Positions 1 to 6,983 of a stretch of 11,381 nucleotides of DNA are shown here, one piece after another. The position numbers and the translations under genes were made by a program. Source of the stretch: JBBSUX01 sp038234045. Its GTDB lineage: Bacteria; Pseudomonadota; Gammaproteobacteria; Burkholderiales; Burkholderiaceae_C. Under the pieces are notes generated by a model, which saw nothing but the letters and a program-made list of their open reading frames with translations, made no database searches and was not told where the DNA came from. Location: assembly GCA_038234045.1 (NCBI GenBank), contig JBBSUX010000102.1, forward strand, positions 1 through 11,381, in the 5' to 3' direction. Each line of letters opens with the position of its first letter. The stretch's first letter is position 1.

Positions 1-836
1 CCGATGATCACCGCACGCTGCGCCTTCTTCGCTGCGGCAACCAATTTGCGGCTGTCGGTCAGCGTGCGCAAATCATGCACGTGGGGCAGATCTGCGCCCG
101 CAATGTCGAGCCGCACCGGCTCGGCGCCGGTCGCCAGCAGCAAGGCATCGAAATCATGGTGCGTACCATCCTGGAGCCGCACACGGCGCCTCTCCGTATC
201 TATTTCGGCGACCTGCGCATTCAGCTTCAGATCGATGCGCTGTTCGCTATAAAAGTCATCCGGGCGCAACGGGAGCCACTCTTCGGGTGCCTTGCCAGCC
301 AAGTAGTCCTTTGAAAGATTGGGCCGATCGCAGGGCGACGAATCGTCGGCACTGAGCATCGTGATCGTGCCTTGGTAGTGCTCGCGCCGCAACATTTCGG
401 CTGCAGCGTTACCCGCCGCGCCACCGCCGATGATGACGATGGCTTTAGGCAGAGCCGCCGCGCCAGCTGAAGATACAGGCGCCGCCGCAGCAGGCTCGAT
501 CTTTTTGCCGACATAAACCTTGCCGTCGCGCTCTTCGACGTGCCGGCACGTCACCGCATCCAGCGCCGGTGCAGCCAGCGCCTCGCCGGTGCGCAAGCTG
601 AAGCAGGCGTGATGCCACGGGCAACGTACGGTGTCGCCCACGACCAGCCCTTTGGCCAGCGGGGCGCCGTAGTGCGTACATATGGCGCCGATAGCAAACA
701 ACGAGTCGCCGCGACGCACAACGATCATCGGCTCGCCCTGCGCATGCCCCAGCAGGGGCGCAGCCTCGGTCAGCGTCGATGCCGGCACGCCCTTGCAGAA
801 GTCAGGCCCCTCAAGTTCAGTCTTCTCTTCACTCAT
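1..836 (-). CDS. Rieske [2Fe-2S] / FAD-dependent pyridine nucleotide-disulphide oxidoreductase fusion, 3' end cut by window edge
   Basis: 278 codons are visible from an ATG at 834-836 and the frame is still open at base 3, so the C-terminal part lies outside the window. Residues 1-110 are a Rieske ferredoxin domain with both ligand pairs: C53-T-H55 and C72-P-W-H75. An Ala/Pro-rich linker (about 114-128) leads to a Rossmann FAD domain starting with IVIIGGGAAG (133-142). It continues through CDRPNLSK (169-176) and the LLLATGAEP motif (232-240). The last visible residues (AVII) begin what should be the NAD(P)H-binding glycine motif. This order matches AIFM3-like and assimilatory ferredoxin-reductase-like proteins, which pass electrons between NAD(P)H, FAD and an iron-sulphur centre; the partner is unknown. 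A GGAG about 7 bases before the ATG supports the start. It lies 39 bases after the small membrane protein gene, probably in the same operon. Family assignment is firm, substrate is not. Confidence 0.9.
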   Translation of the reverse strand, partial: MSEEKTELEGPDFCKGVPASTLTEAAPLLGHAQGEPMIVVRRGDSLFAIGAICTHYGAPLAKGLVVGDTVRCPWHHACFSLRTGEALAAPALDAVTCRHVEERDGKVYVGKKIEPAAAAPVSSAGAAALPKAIVIIGGGAAGNAAAEMLRREHYQGTITMLSADDSSPCDRPNLSKDYLAGKAPEEWLPLRPDDFYSEQRIDLKLNAQVAEIDTERRRVRLQDGTHHDFDALLLATGAEPVRLDIAGADLPHVHDLRTLTDSRKLVAAAKKAQRAVII

Positions 837-875
837 ACGAATACTCCAAAAATCGTGGACCGGGTTGCGCCACTA

Positions 876-1241
876 TCACAAACCAAGTGCCGCGACGATC
901 AACAAAATGAACCCGACGACGGCGATGAGCGCGTGGATATAGATGACAGGTTTGGGCAGTGGCAAGCGCTTTTCCTGGTAACCGAGATTCATAAAAATGC
1001 CGCCTAGCGCAGCGATCACCAACAGGATCAAAGCCCACAACGCGAACTTCGGAAGACCGATGGTGAAAGCCGCAAAAAGCAGCAACGTGAGTCCGGCTCC
1101 AGCCAGTAACCCGTGGAACATCGCGAGCCAGGCGGGCGGATTTCGATCCGCAGAAAGCCGGACGCCAGCCATCACGAGGCCGCCAGCAGCCGTGATCGCA
1201 AAAAGACTGATAACGGTCCATAAAAGGATTTGGATATTCAT
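876..1241 (-). CDS. Small four-helix integral membrane protein, function unknown
   Basis: A 121-residue protein with no family I can name. Four hydrophobic stretches long enough to cross the membrane are visible at about residues 5-26, 38-62, 65-86 and 100-120. A basic/polar loop (GYQEKRLPLPKP, about 87-98) separates helices 3 and 4. There is no obvious signal peptide, metal-binding or catalytic motif. AGGAG five bases before the ATG at 1239-1241 is a good ribosome binding site, which favours this frame over the overlapping frame at 829-1302, whose translation is Arg/His/Cys-rich and not protein-like. The Rieske/FAD gene starts 39 bases downstream, so it may help anchor or serve that redox protein; this rests only on neighbourhood. 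Confidence 0.82.
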   Translation of the reverse strand: MNIQILLWTVISLFAITAAGGLVMAGVRLSADRNPPAWLAMFHGLLAGAGLTLLLFAAFTIGLPKFALWALILLVIAALGGIFMNLGYQEKRLPLPKPVIYIHALIAVVGFILLIVAALGL

Positions 1242-1274
1242 GCTGGCTCCTGAAAGTTGAAACTCTGAAACACA

Positions 1275-1315
1275 AGTCGCAAAAAAATCTTAGCGACTGC
1301 AAGCTTCGGCCACAA
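1275..1315 (-). promoter_or_regulatory. Possible sigma70-type promoter for the membrane protein-Rieske operon, with an inverted repeat around the -10
   Basis: On the minus strand TTGTGG (1310-1315) and TAAGAT (1287-1292) are separated by exactly 17 bases, a weak but correctly spaced -35/-10 pair. It would start transcription about 40 bases before the ATG at 1241. The -10 lies inside the 12-base gap of a perfect inverted repeat AGTCGC-N12-GCGACT (1275-1280 and 1293-1298), with a run of seven T next to it. A repressor or activator site over the -10 is conceivable. The hexamers match consensus only partly, so this is a suggestion. Confidence 0.35.
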
Positions 1316-1369
1316 GCAGCGGAAACCGCGTTTAACTAATCGATTTGGTCGAGTTCAGGTTTGCTCTCA

Positions 1370-1388
1370 GGTGCTCATGCCATGCACC
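1370..1388 (-). terminator. Short hairpin just after hsdR, doubtful terminator
   Basis: GGTGC and GCACC (1370-1374 and 1384-1388) can pair around a 9-base loop, starting 7 bases beyond the hsdR stop codon. No run of T follows on the minus strand, so it does not look like an efficient intrinsic terminator. No better candidate is visible between the hsdR stop and the putative promoter near 1315, so transcripts may read through or end by Rho. Confidence 0.2.
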
Positions 1389-1395
1389 ATTCGCG

Positions 1396-4300
1396 CTATG
1401 CGGTGCGACGTTCAAGTTGGTCCAGCACGTCGCAAAGTTCGATCACGGACCCTGGCGAAAAAACGCCATCTGGCCCCTGCCCGTTCAGGTCGATGAAGGG
1501 TGACTCATACAGCCTTGCAGCATCCAACTGCCCGTGGACCGTCAGGTGGTTCACGATTTCATCCAGAAACTGCAGCTGGGCGGCGGTCGCGGTGGTTTCC
1601 GCGATGAGGTGAGCCAACGCTGCGGTGGCCGCCGCACGGTCCAGCCCGACCAGCGAGCGAATAAAAGCCGGAAGACTTCGGTAGCGCTCGCGGACGCGCA
1701 ACAGGTCGCTCTCGCTGGCTCCAGCTTCGATCAGGATCTGTTGCAGCTCCTGCAAGTCTGCCTCGGTCAGCACCTGCGCGCGGCGCAGTTTCTGCAATGC
1801 CAGCCGGTCCTGATGCGCGCGTAGAAACACCTGCGCCTTCGTGCGCAACCGCTCGAAGTCCACGCCGGCAGCCACGGTAGGGAGCTCCACCTGCATCATC
1901 TCGCCGATTTCGTCACCGAAGTCGGTGTAGACGATCTTGCGACGCTTCATCTCCACCAGCTTGATCAGAGCGCGCAATTTGCGGCGCGCCTGCTCCAGCA
2001 TCGGCAAGGTTACGTCCTGCCACCACTCGTCTCCCGCTACCGCATCGATCAACAGCAGTTGGTCTCGCACCGCTGGCACGTTCTGCAGCTCCAGCAAGGC
2101 ACCGGCAATCTGCTGCACCAGCTTCTTAAAGCGCACAAAAGCCGGCTCGGTGCGCAAGCTGGCCAGTTGCGTGCGCAGCATTAGCAGATCGAACCGCTTG
2201 GCATCTTCATCGTCATCCCGCACCGCGCTGGGCAGGCCTGAAAGATGATCCGCCGCTTCCCCTAGTGCTTCAGCTGCAGGCAAGCGCCAAGCGTCCGCTT
2301 TGGCCCATTCCTCTACCCAGCGCCGCTCCGGTCGGACGACAAAATTTTGCAGCGACATACCGCTGACGATCTGCTGCAGCAGCGCAGCAGTGTCATCGCG
2401 CACTCGCGCTTCGGTGAGGTACGCGCCGGCAGGTGAAGCTTCAGCAACCGCCGCGCCGTGACCGGCCTGCACACGCCCGTCGAGCTCCAGCAACAGATCG
2501 ACCCGGTTGCGAAAAAGACGTTGGCTGAGCGGCTCCGCCGCAGCGGTGTCCGATGTCTCCAGATCCTGATTGAAGTACTCCAGGTTTTGGCAAAAATCCA
2601 GCACCAGGAATTCGCGTTTGTTCTCGCCCGGCGCAAACAGATCGGAGCACAGACGGGTGCCGCGTCCCACCATTTGCCAGAACTTCGTCTTCGACCGCAC
2701 GATCTTGAAGAACACCAGATTGACCACCTCGGGCACGTCGATGCCGGTATCGAGCATGTCCACCGAAATGGCGACGTGCGGCGCTTGCTCCTTCTGCGAA
2801 AAGCTGTCGATCAACGATTGCGCGTATTCCGTCTTGAACGTGATGATCCGGGCGAACTTCCCCTGGTACTGCGGATAGTTGACGTTGAAGCGCTCCGCGA
2901 CGAATTCCGCATGCGCCTGGTTCTTAGCGAAGACGATCGTCTTGCCGAGCCGGTCGCCAGCTGCCACCTTGATGCCGTGGGTCATCAGGGTCTGTAGCAC
3001 CTTGTCCACCGTGTCGGTATTGAAGAGCCATTTGTTGACCGATTCCGCGCTGACTTCTTCCGGCGCAGGCGAGCCCTCTTCATCCCATTCCAGCGCATCC
3101 CACTGGTCTTTTTCGTCTTCGCTGAGATCGGCGTAGCGGATGCCTTCCCGCTGAAATTTCAGCGGAACTGAAATGCTCCGGGGTGGCACCAGATAGCCCT
3201 CGGCGATCGCGTCGTCGAGTCCGTACGCATCGGTGGGCACACCGGTTTCCAGATCGAAAAGGCTGTAGGTGTTGTGATCGATCTCATCCTTGGGCGTGGC
3301 CGTCAGACCCACCAGCAGCGCATCGAAGTACGAAAAGATGGCGCGGTACTTTTGGTAGATGGATCGGTGCGCCTCGTCCACCACAATCAGGTCGAAGTAG
3401 CCCACGCCGAACCGCCGCGTGCCCACGGTTGCGTCGTTGATCAGGCCCATCATGGTCGGATAGGTGCTCACGTACACGCGCCCGTCGGTGGCTTTGTCCG
3501 TGACGAGATTGACAGGCGCCGCAGCCGGCAAGTGCGCTTTGAAGGCGTTGACGGCCTGGTTCACCAGCGCGACGCGGTCGGCCAGAAACAGCACCCGCTT
3601 GCACCAGTTGCTGCGAATCAGAAGGTCGACTAGGGCAATCACAGTGCGGGTTTTACCGGCACCGGTTGCCATCACCACCAGCGCCTTGCGGTGATGGTCG
3701 CGCTCGAAGGTTTCTGCGATGCGGCGAATGGCGCGGTGCTGGTAGTGGCGCTCGACAATGGCGCGGTCGATCACTGCGCGCGCCAGCGGCTGGCGGCTGC
3801 TGCGCCGCTGCACCATCAACTGCAGCTCGTCCTTTTTATGAAAGCCCTGCACCGCGCGTTGCGGGCCGCTGGTGTCGTCCCACAGCCAGTGCTCATAGCC
3901 ATTGGTGCCGTACATCACCGGGCGCTGCCCGAACTGCGCCTCCAAGCAATCGGCATACAGCATGGCTTGCTGCTCACCCTCTTTGGCACTGCGGCGGGTG
4001 CGCTTGGCTTCGACGATGGCCAGCGGCTTGCCGTCGTCGCCCCACAGCACGTAATCGACAAAACCTTTGCCCTGCGCGTTGGGCATGCCGATCACTTCAA
4101 ATTCGCGGTCGCGCGCATCGGCGAGCGCCCAGCCGGCCTCCTTCAGCAGCAGATCAATGAACAGATCGCGCGTGGCAGCTTCGTTGTAATCGTGCGCGGT
4201 TGCCGGCTGCGCGGCGTTGGCCGCCTTGGCATCGGCGACCTGCGCGCGGTAGAGCGCGAGTTCCGCGTCAAGCTCGGCATTGCGTGCTGCAGCAACGCGG

Positions 4301-4884
4301 AGTTGGGCGTCGCGCTCGGCGAGGGCTTCGGCCTGCTTCTGCAAAGCCTCCTGCGCGGCGATTTCTGCAACACGGGTGACTGCCTGCACCTGCTGCAGTT
4401 GCGCGGCGTTGTTGGCGCTTGCAGGCTGCGTCGGTTGCGGCAACCAATCGGCGCGAAACTGCAGTGCTGGATCCGGCCGATCGGACACCTTGCGTGCGTA
4501 GTGCCGCGCCAGCCAGAAACTCACCTGGAACAGTTCCCGCAGCGCGCTCAATGCGTCTTGCGCTGCCACCGCCCGTGCGTTGTGTACGGCGTTGTTGCCC
4601 AGCTTGCGGATCACATCCATCTTGGCGTGCACCGCAGGGCCCACCAGTTGCTGAAAACTCGGCTCGAACAGAAAGGCCGACAAATCCGCCTTGTACGGCA
4701 TGCGCAGGCTGCCGCCCCTGCCGCCTTCGGCCTGAAACAACCAGGCCACCGCCAGCTCGAGCGTGCGGCGCGCATAGAAACACGCGGTGCGCGGATCTGT
4801 CAGAGCTGCGGCCTCGGCGCGGCAGGCTTCTGCCAGCAGCTCGGGCCAGTCGGATGCCAGAAAGCTGAAGTTGGATGTTGTCAT
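1396..4884 (-). CDS. hsdR: Type I restriction endonuclease R subunit (HsdR)
   Basis: The 1162-residue product is the motor and nuclease subunit of a type I restriction enzyme, which translocates unmethylated DNA using ATP and cuts far from the recognition site. Residues about 15-130 look like a DUF4145 domain (ARRTLELAVAWLF and VIRKLGNNAVHNA). An Ala/Glu-rich predicted coiled coil covers about 160-222. The nuclease domain has a PD-(D/E)xK pattern: D277, E292-A-K294. The SF2 helicase core follows: Walker A ATGAGKT (406-412), DEAH (503-506), TAT (528-530), and motif VI QMVGRGTR (737-744). The remaining approximately 400 residues fit the EcoEI-type R C-terminal domain that contacts the methyltransferase. 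All key residues are present, so it should be active. Its ATG overlaps the fic stop as ATGA, with GAGG seven bases upstream, implying translational coupling. The stop is TAG at 1396-1398. Confidence 0.97.
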   Translation of the reverse strand: MTTSNFSFLASDWPELLAEACRAEAAALTDPRTACFYARRTLELAVAWLFQAEGGRGGSLRMPYKADLSAFLFEPSFQQLVGPAVHAKMDVIRKLGNNAVHNARAVAAQDALSALRELFQVSFWLARHYARKVSDRPDPALQFRADWLPQPTQPASANNAAQLQQVQAVTRVAEIAAQEALQKQAEALAERDAQLRVAAARNAELDAELALYRAQVADAKAANAAQPATAHDYNEAATRDLFIDLLLKEAGWALADARDREFEVIGMPNAQGKGFVDYVLWGDDGKPLAIVEAKRTRRSAKEGEQQAMLYADCLEAQFGQRPVMYGTNGYEHWLWDDTSGPQRAVQGFHKKDELQLMVQRRSSRQPLARAVIDRAIVERHYQHRAIRRIAETFERDHHRKALVVMATGAGKTRTVIALVDLLIRSNWCKRVLFLADRVALVNQAVNAFKAHLPAAAPVNLVTDKATDGRVYVSTYPTMMGLINDATVGTRRFGVGYFDLIVVDEAHRSIYQKYRAIFSYFDALLVGLTATPKDEIDHNTYSLFDLETGVPTDAYGLDDAIAEGYLVPPRSISVPLKFQREGIRYADLSEDEKDQWDALEWDEEGSPAPEEVSAESVNKWLFNTDTVDKVLQTLMTHGIKVAAGDRLGKTIVFAKNQAHAEFVAERFNVNYPQYQGKFARIITFKTEYAQSLIDSFSQKEQAPHVAISVDMLDTGIDVPEVVNLVFFKIVRSKTKFWQMVGRGTRLCSDLFAPGENKREFLVLDFCQNLEYFNQDLETSDTAAAEPLSQRLFRNRVDLLLELDGRVQAGHGAAVAEASPAGAYLTEARVRDDTAALLQQIVSGMSLQNFVVRPERRWVEEWAKADAWRLPAAEALGEAADHLSGLPSAVRDDDEDAKRFDLLMLRTQLASLRTEPAFVRFKKLVQQIAGALLELQNVPAVRDQLLLIDAVAGDEWWQDVTLPMLEQARRKLRALIKLVEMKRRKIVYTDFGDEIGEMMQVELPTVAAGVDFERLRTKAQVFLRAHQDRLALQKLRRAQVLTEADLQELQQILIEAGASESDLLRVRERYRSLPAFIRSLVGLDRAAATAALAHLIAETTATAAQLQFLDEIVNHLTVHGQLDAARLYESPFIDLNGQGPDGVFSPGSVIELCDVLDQLERRTA

Positions 4885-6095
4885 GGGGTGACCTCGTCTT
4901 GCACCGGCTCGTTGGCGAACAGGTTCACATATGCCTCATAACGAAAGCGCCGATTGCGCGCGTGACCGGTAATTTCCCGCAGGACGCCGATGGCTGCCAG
5001 ACGGCCGACCAGGGCGTTGGCCGCCGCATAGGTAGTGCGGGTAAGCGCCACCACATCGGCCACGCTCACGATTGGTTTGTCGAAAAGCGCCTCCAGCACC
5101 CGGTGCCCGTTGCCGGCCGCACGCCCCAGCTCTTCAGTGATGGCGGTGCGGTGCTGTTCTCGCAGCAACTGGATGCGACGGGCGGTATCCGCCGCCTCTG
5201 CGGCCACCTGCACCACCCCCTGGAGGAAGAAGGTCAACCATTCCTCCCAGGCGCCCTTGTCGCGCACCGCTTGCAGGTGTTCGTAATACGCCTGCCGGTG
5301 CTGCTTGAAGTAATGCGACAGGTACAGCACCGGCTTGTGGAGAATCTCCTGCTCGGTCAGCAAGAACGTGATGAGCAAGCGGCCGACCCGCCCGTTGCCG
5401 TCCAGAAACGGATGGATGGTTTCAAACTGCACATGCGCCAGAGCGATCTTGACCAGGGGCGGCAGCAGCGCGCTGCCATGCAAAAACTTCTCGAGCGCGC
5501 CCAGGGCCGGTGCCACCTCATGCGGTGGCGGCGGCACAAAGTTAGCCGTGGCCAGCGTGCAGCCCGGCGCACCGATCCAGTTCTGGCTGGTACGCAAGTC
5601 GCCCGGTTGCAGCCGCCCGCCGCGCACGCCCTGCAGCAGCTCTGCATGGATCTCGCGAATGAGCCGCACCGACACCGGCAGCTCTGGCAAGCGCGCAAGC
5701 CCACGCTTCATGGCGCGCACGTAATTCACCACCTCGTCCACATCGCGCGGCATGGTCTCGTCGAACAGATCAGCTTCGGCTGCCAGCAAATCCTGCAGCG
5801 AACTTTGCGTGCCTTCGATCTGGCTGGAAAGCACCGCTTCCTTGCGCACATACATGAAGACAAAAAGATCGGGGTTGGGCAGCGTGAGCACCGAACCATC
5901 GAGCCGGCCCAGTGCGCGATCGGCCTGCGACAGCAGTTGTTGCAGCTCACCGCCCAGCGCCAGAGCAGGCTCGGGCGGTAGCGCTGCCGGAATGAAGGCA
6001 CGGTACCCTGTCGGCTGGCGAACATAACGCCCGGCACGATGCAAAAGGGAATCAGGCGGGGAAGACGGATCGGTAGCGCCGGGACCAGGGTTCAT
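4881..6095 (-). CDS. Fic family protein (probable AMP-transferase) with winged-helix C-terminus
   Basis: 404 residues. Fic enzymes transfer AMP, or occasionally another nucleotide-derived group, from a nucleotide to a hydroxyl side chain of a target protein. The active-site loop HPFLDGNGRVGR (228-239) matches the canonical HPFx(D/E)GNGRxxR, including the catalytic His228. S90-SQI-E94-G95 near the N-terminus fits the inhibitory (S/T)xxxE(G/N) motif, so this is a class II, auto-inhibited Fic. The N-terminal region (about 20-115) resembles the Fic_N/DUF4172 domain of SoFic-like proteins. Residues about 325-390 look like a winged helix-turn-helix, which may bind DNA or mediate contacts. The gene lies between hsdS and hsdR and shares a four-base ATGA overlap with hsdR, so the two are probably made together. 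The ATG at 6093-6095 has no good ribosome binding site; the frame is closed by a TGA 36 bases upstream with no other start between. The target protein is unknown. Confidence 0.93.
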   Translation of the reverse strand: MNPGPGATDPSSPPDSLLHRAGRYVRQPTGYRAFIPAALPPEPALALGGELQQLLSQADRALGRLDGSVLTLPNPDLFVFMYVRKEAVLSSQIEGTQSSLQDLLAAEADLFDETMPRDVDEVVNYVRAMKRGLARLPELPVSVRLIREIHAELLQGVRGGRLQPGDLRTSQNWIGAPGCTLATANFVPPPPHEVAPALGALEKFLHGSALLPPLVKIALAHVQFETIHPFLDGNGRVGRLLITFLLTEQEILHKPVLYLSHYFKQHRQAYYEHLQAVRDKGAWEEWLTFFLQGVVQVAAEAADTARRIQLLREQHRTAITEELGRAAGNGHRVLEALFDKPIVSVADVVALTRTTYAAANALVGRLAAIGVLREITGHARNRRFRYEAYVNLFANEPVQDEVTP

Positions 6096-6169
6096 GTTGT
6101 AGGCAGGCTTGCGTAAGGCGAAGAATCAGGCCCATATGATAGGCAGCCTTTAATTTGGAGCGCAATCAT
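6092..6169 (-). CDS. Possible 25-residue leader ORF overlapping the fic start
   Basis: An ATG at 6167-6169 opens 25 codons ending in a TGA at 6092-6094 that overlaps the fic ATG in the arrangement ATGA. AAGGA lies upstream but only about one base from the ATG, closer than usual for a ribosome binding site. The frame stays open upstream to a TAA about 120 bases back, with a TTG as the only other plausible start. The peptide begins MIALQIKGCLSYG and has no recognisable domain. If translated, it could deliver ribosomes to fic, which lacks its own Shine-Dalgarno sequence. A chance ORF is the more likely explanation. Confidence 0.22.
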   Translation of the reverse strand: MIALQIKGCLSYGPDSSPYASLPTT

Positions 6170-6404
6170 TTCCTTATAGCGCTCAGCCTTGCATAGGCCG
6201 CGAACAACGGTTTGCGCACGGCAAGCACGGTTTCTAAAGCAGTGTGGGCAAAGCAATGACAGCCGATCAAGTCTTTATAAGTGGTTGACGGGAAATAGAT
6301 TTTTTATTCCTATAGCTTGGTGTCGCTTAGCCTACTGATTCGCGTTTAGAGCGCTGACGGGGAGGGAAGCCCAATAAACCAATGCTGCCGGCTGCTCCCA
6401 TGAA
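6096..6404. other. 309-base spacer between hsdS and fic
   Basis: This is the only long gap inside the restriction-modification locus. It is richer in A/T than the flanking genes, with stops in several frames and no recognisable gene. On the minus strand TATAAG (6173-6178) could be a -10 for fic, but no convincing -35 stands 16-18 bases before it. A near-identical 11-base direct repeat, TAGGCAGGCTT (6100-6110) and TAGGCAGCCTT (6140-6150, one mismatch), lies next to the fic start. No hairpin with a T run is visible after hsdS. It may hold a fic-hsdR promoter, or be what remains of an insertion or lost gene. Confidence 0.5.
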
Positions 6405-6983
6405 TCAAAGCTGCCCTGCAAATGCCCGCTGCTGCAGCGAGGCGAACAGCGCGTCGAGCGCGGTCAGGGCGCTGCGGTGTTTGGCTTTGAGGGCTTCGAT
6501 GGCCTGGATGCGGGTGGCGAAGGTTTGTTGGAGGGGGAGCGGGGGGAGTGGAATCTCAAGCGCGGAAATTTCCTTTGTGTTGATGTTGTATTGCACCGTC
6601 GACTTTCTTGATGCTTTCAAGAAAAGGTTCCTTCCGCCTGGCGTTCTCAGCAATTGCCTAATGAAATCAGGAAGGGCGCGATCCTTACGGAAACGCAGTC
6701 GCATGAGATGTGAGTCGAAAGCCCACTGCTCGCCTCCTGGCTGCGCAACGATGCATTTGCCCAAATGATCCTGACTGGCAATGGCCCGGGCCATCAAAAC
6801 ATCGCCGGCTTTGACGCTGTGCCGGACAACCGCTGACGCTGGCAAATCAACATATTTCTTATCGTCGAGAGTCAGCCTCCAGTCTTGAATATTGGCAACT
6901 CGCAAGCAAAGCCAAGAACCACCATCCGCCTCTGCAGGAATCATCGTTCCGAAAATTGGTGAGCTCACAAAGAGTTCCGACAT
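6405..6983 (-). CDS. hsdS: Type I specificity subunit HsdS, C-terminal half (second target-recognition domain), separated by a frame break
   Basis: 192 residues read from an ATG at 6981-6983 carry the second target-recognition domain (about 5-140). After it comes the conserved HsdS motif EIPLPPLPLQQ and a long helix (about 145-190) that in the family packs against the central helix and docks HsdM. The equivalent motif in the N-terminal half is QIPLPPLPEQR, so the two halves show the usual internal repeat of HsdS. The frame remains open upstream of this ATG and reads SLPWLP just before MSELF, which resembles the normal entry into a second recognition domain. This part is therefore best seen as the continuation of one HsdS broken by a single-base shift. 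The ATG has no clear ribosome binding site, so independent translation would need re-initiation after the upstream stop at 6965-6967. The TGA at 6405-6407 ends the gene. Confidence 0.85.
   Translation of the reverse strand: MSELFVSSPIFGTMIPAEADGGSWLCLRVANIQDWRLTLDDKKYVDLPASAVVRHSVKAGDVLMARAIASQDHLGKCIVAQPGGEQWAFDSHLMRLRFRKDRALPDFIRQLLRTPGGRNLFLKASRKSTVQYNINTKEISALEIPLPPLPLQQTFATRIQAIEALKAKHRSALTALDALFASLQQRAFAGQL

Noticed and set aside
829..1302. 157-codon minus-strand ORF overlapping the membrane protein
   Set aside because: Its product is rich in Arg, His and Cys and shows no domain, whereas the 876-1241 frame has four clean hydrophobic helices and AGGAG at the right distance.
3691..4941. 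Long plus-strand ORF (416 codons) opposite hsdR
   Set aside because: It lies antisense to the conserved N-terminal, nuclease and Walker A coding parts of hsdR. Its translation has no recognisable domain, as expected from high GC at third codon positions.
4875..5981. Plus-strand ORF (368 codons) opposite fic
   Set aside because: It is fully antisense to a gene with an intact Fic motif; the Gln/His/Arg-rich translation is typical of a shadow frame.
6285..6316. Plus-strand TTGACG followed by TATTCC or TATAGC as a promoter
   Set aside because: Spacings are 14 and 20 bases, both poor, and it would drive transcription antisense to hsdS with no plus-strand gene to serve.
6327..6401. 24-codon ORF starting just after the hsdS stop
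   Set aside because: No ribosome binding site, no similarity to anything I recognise, and length easily explained by chance.
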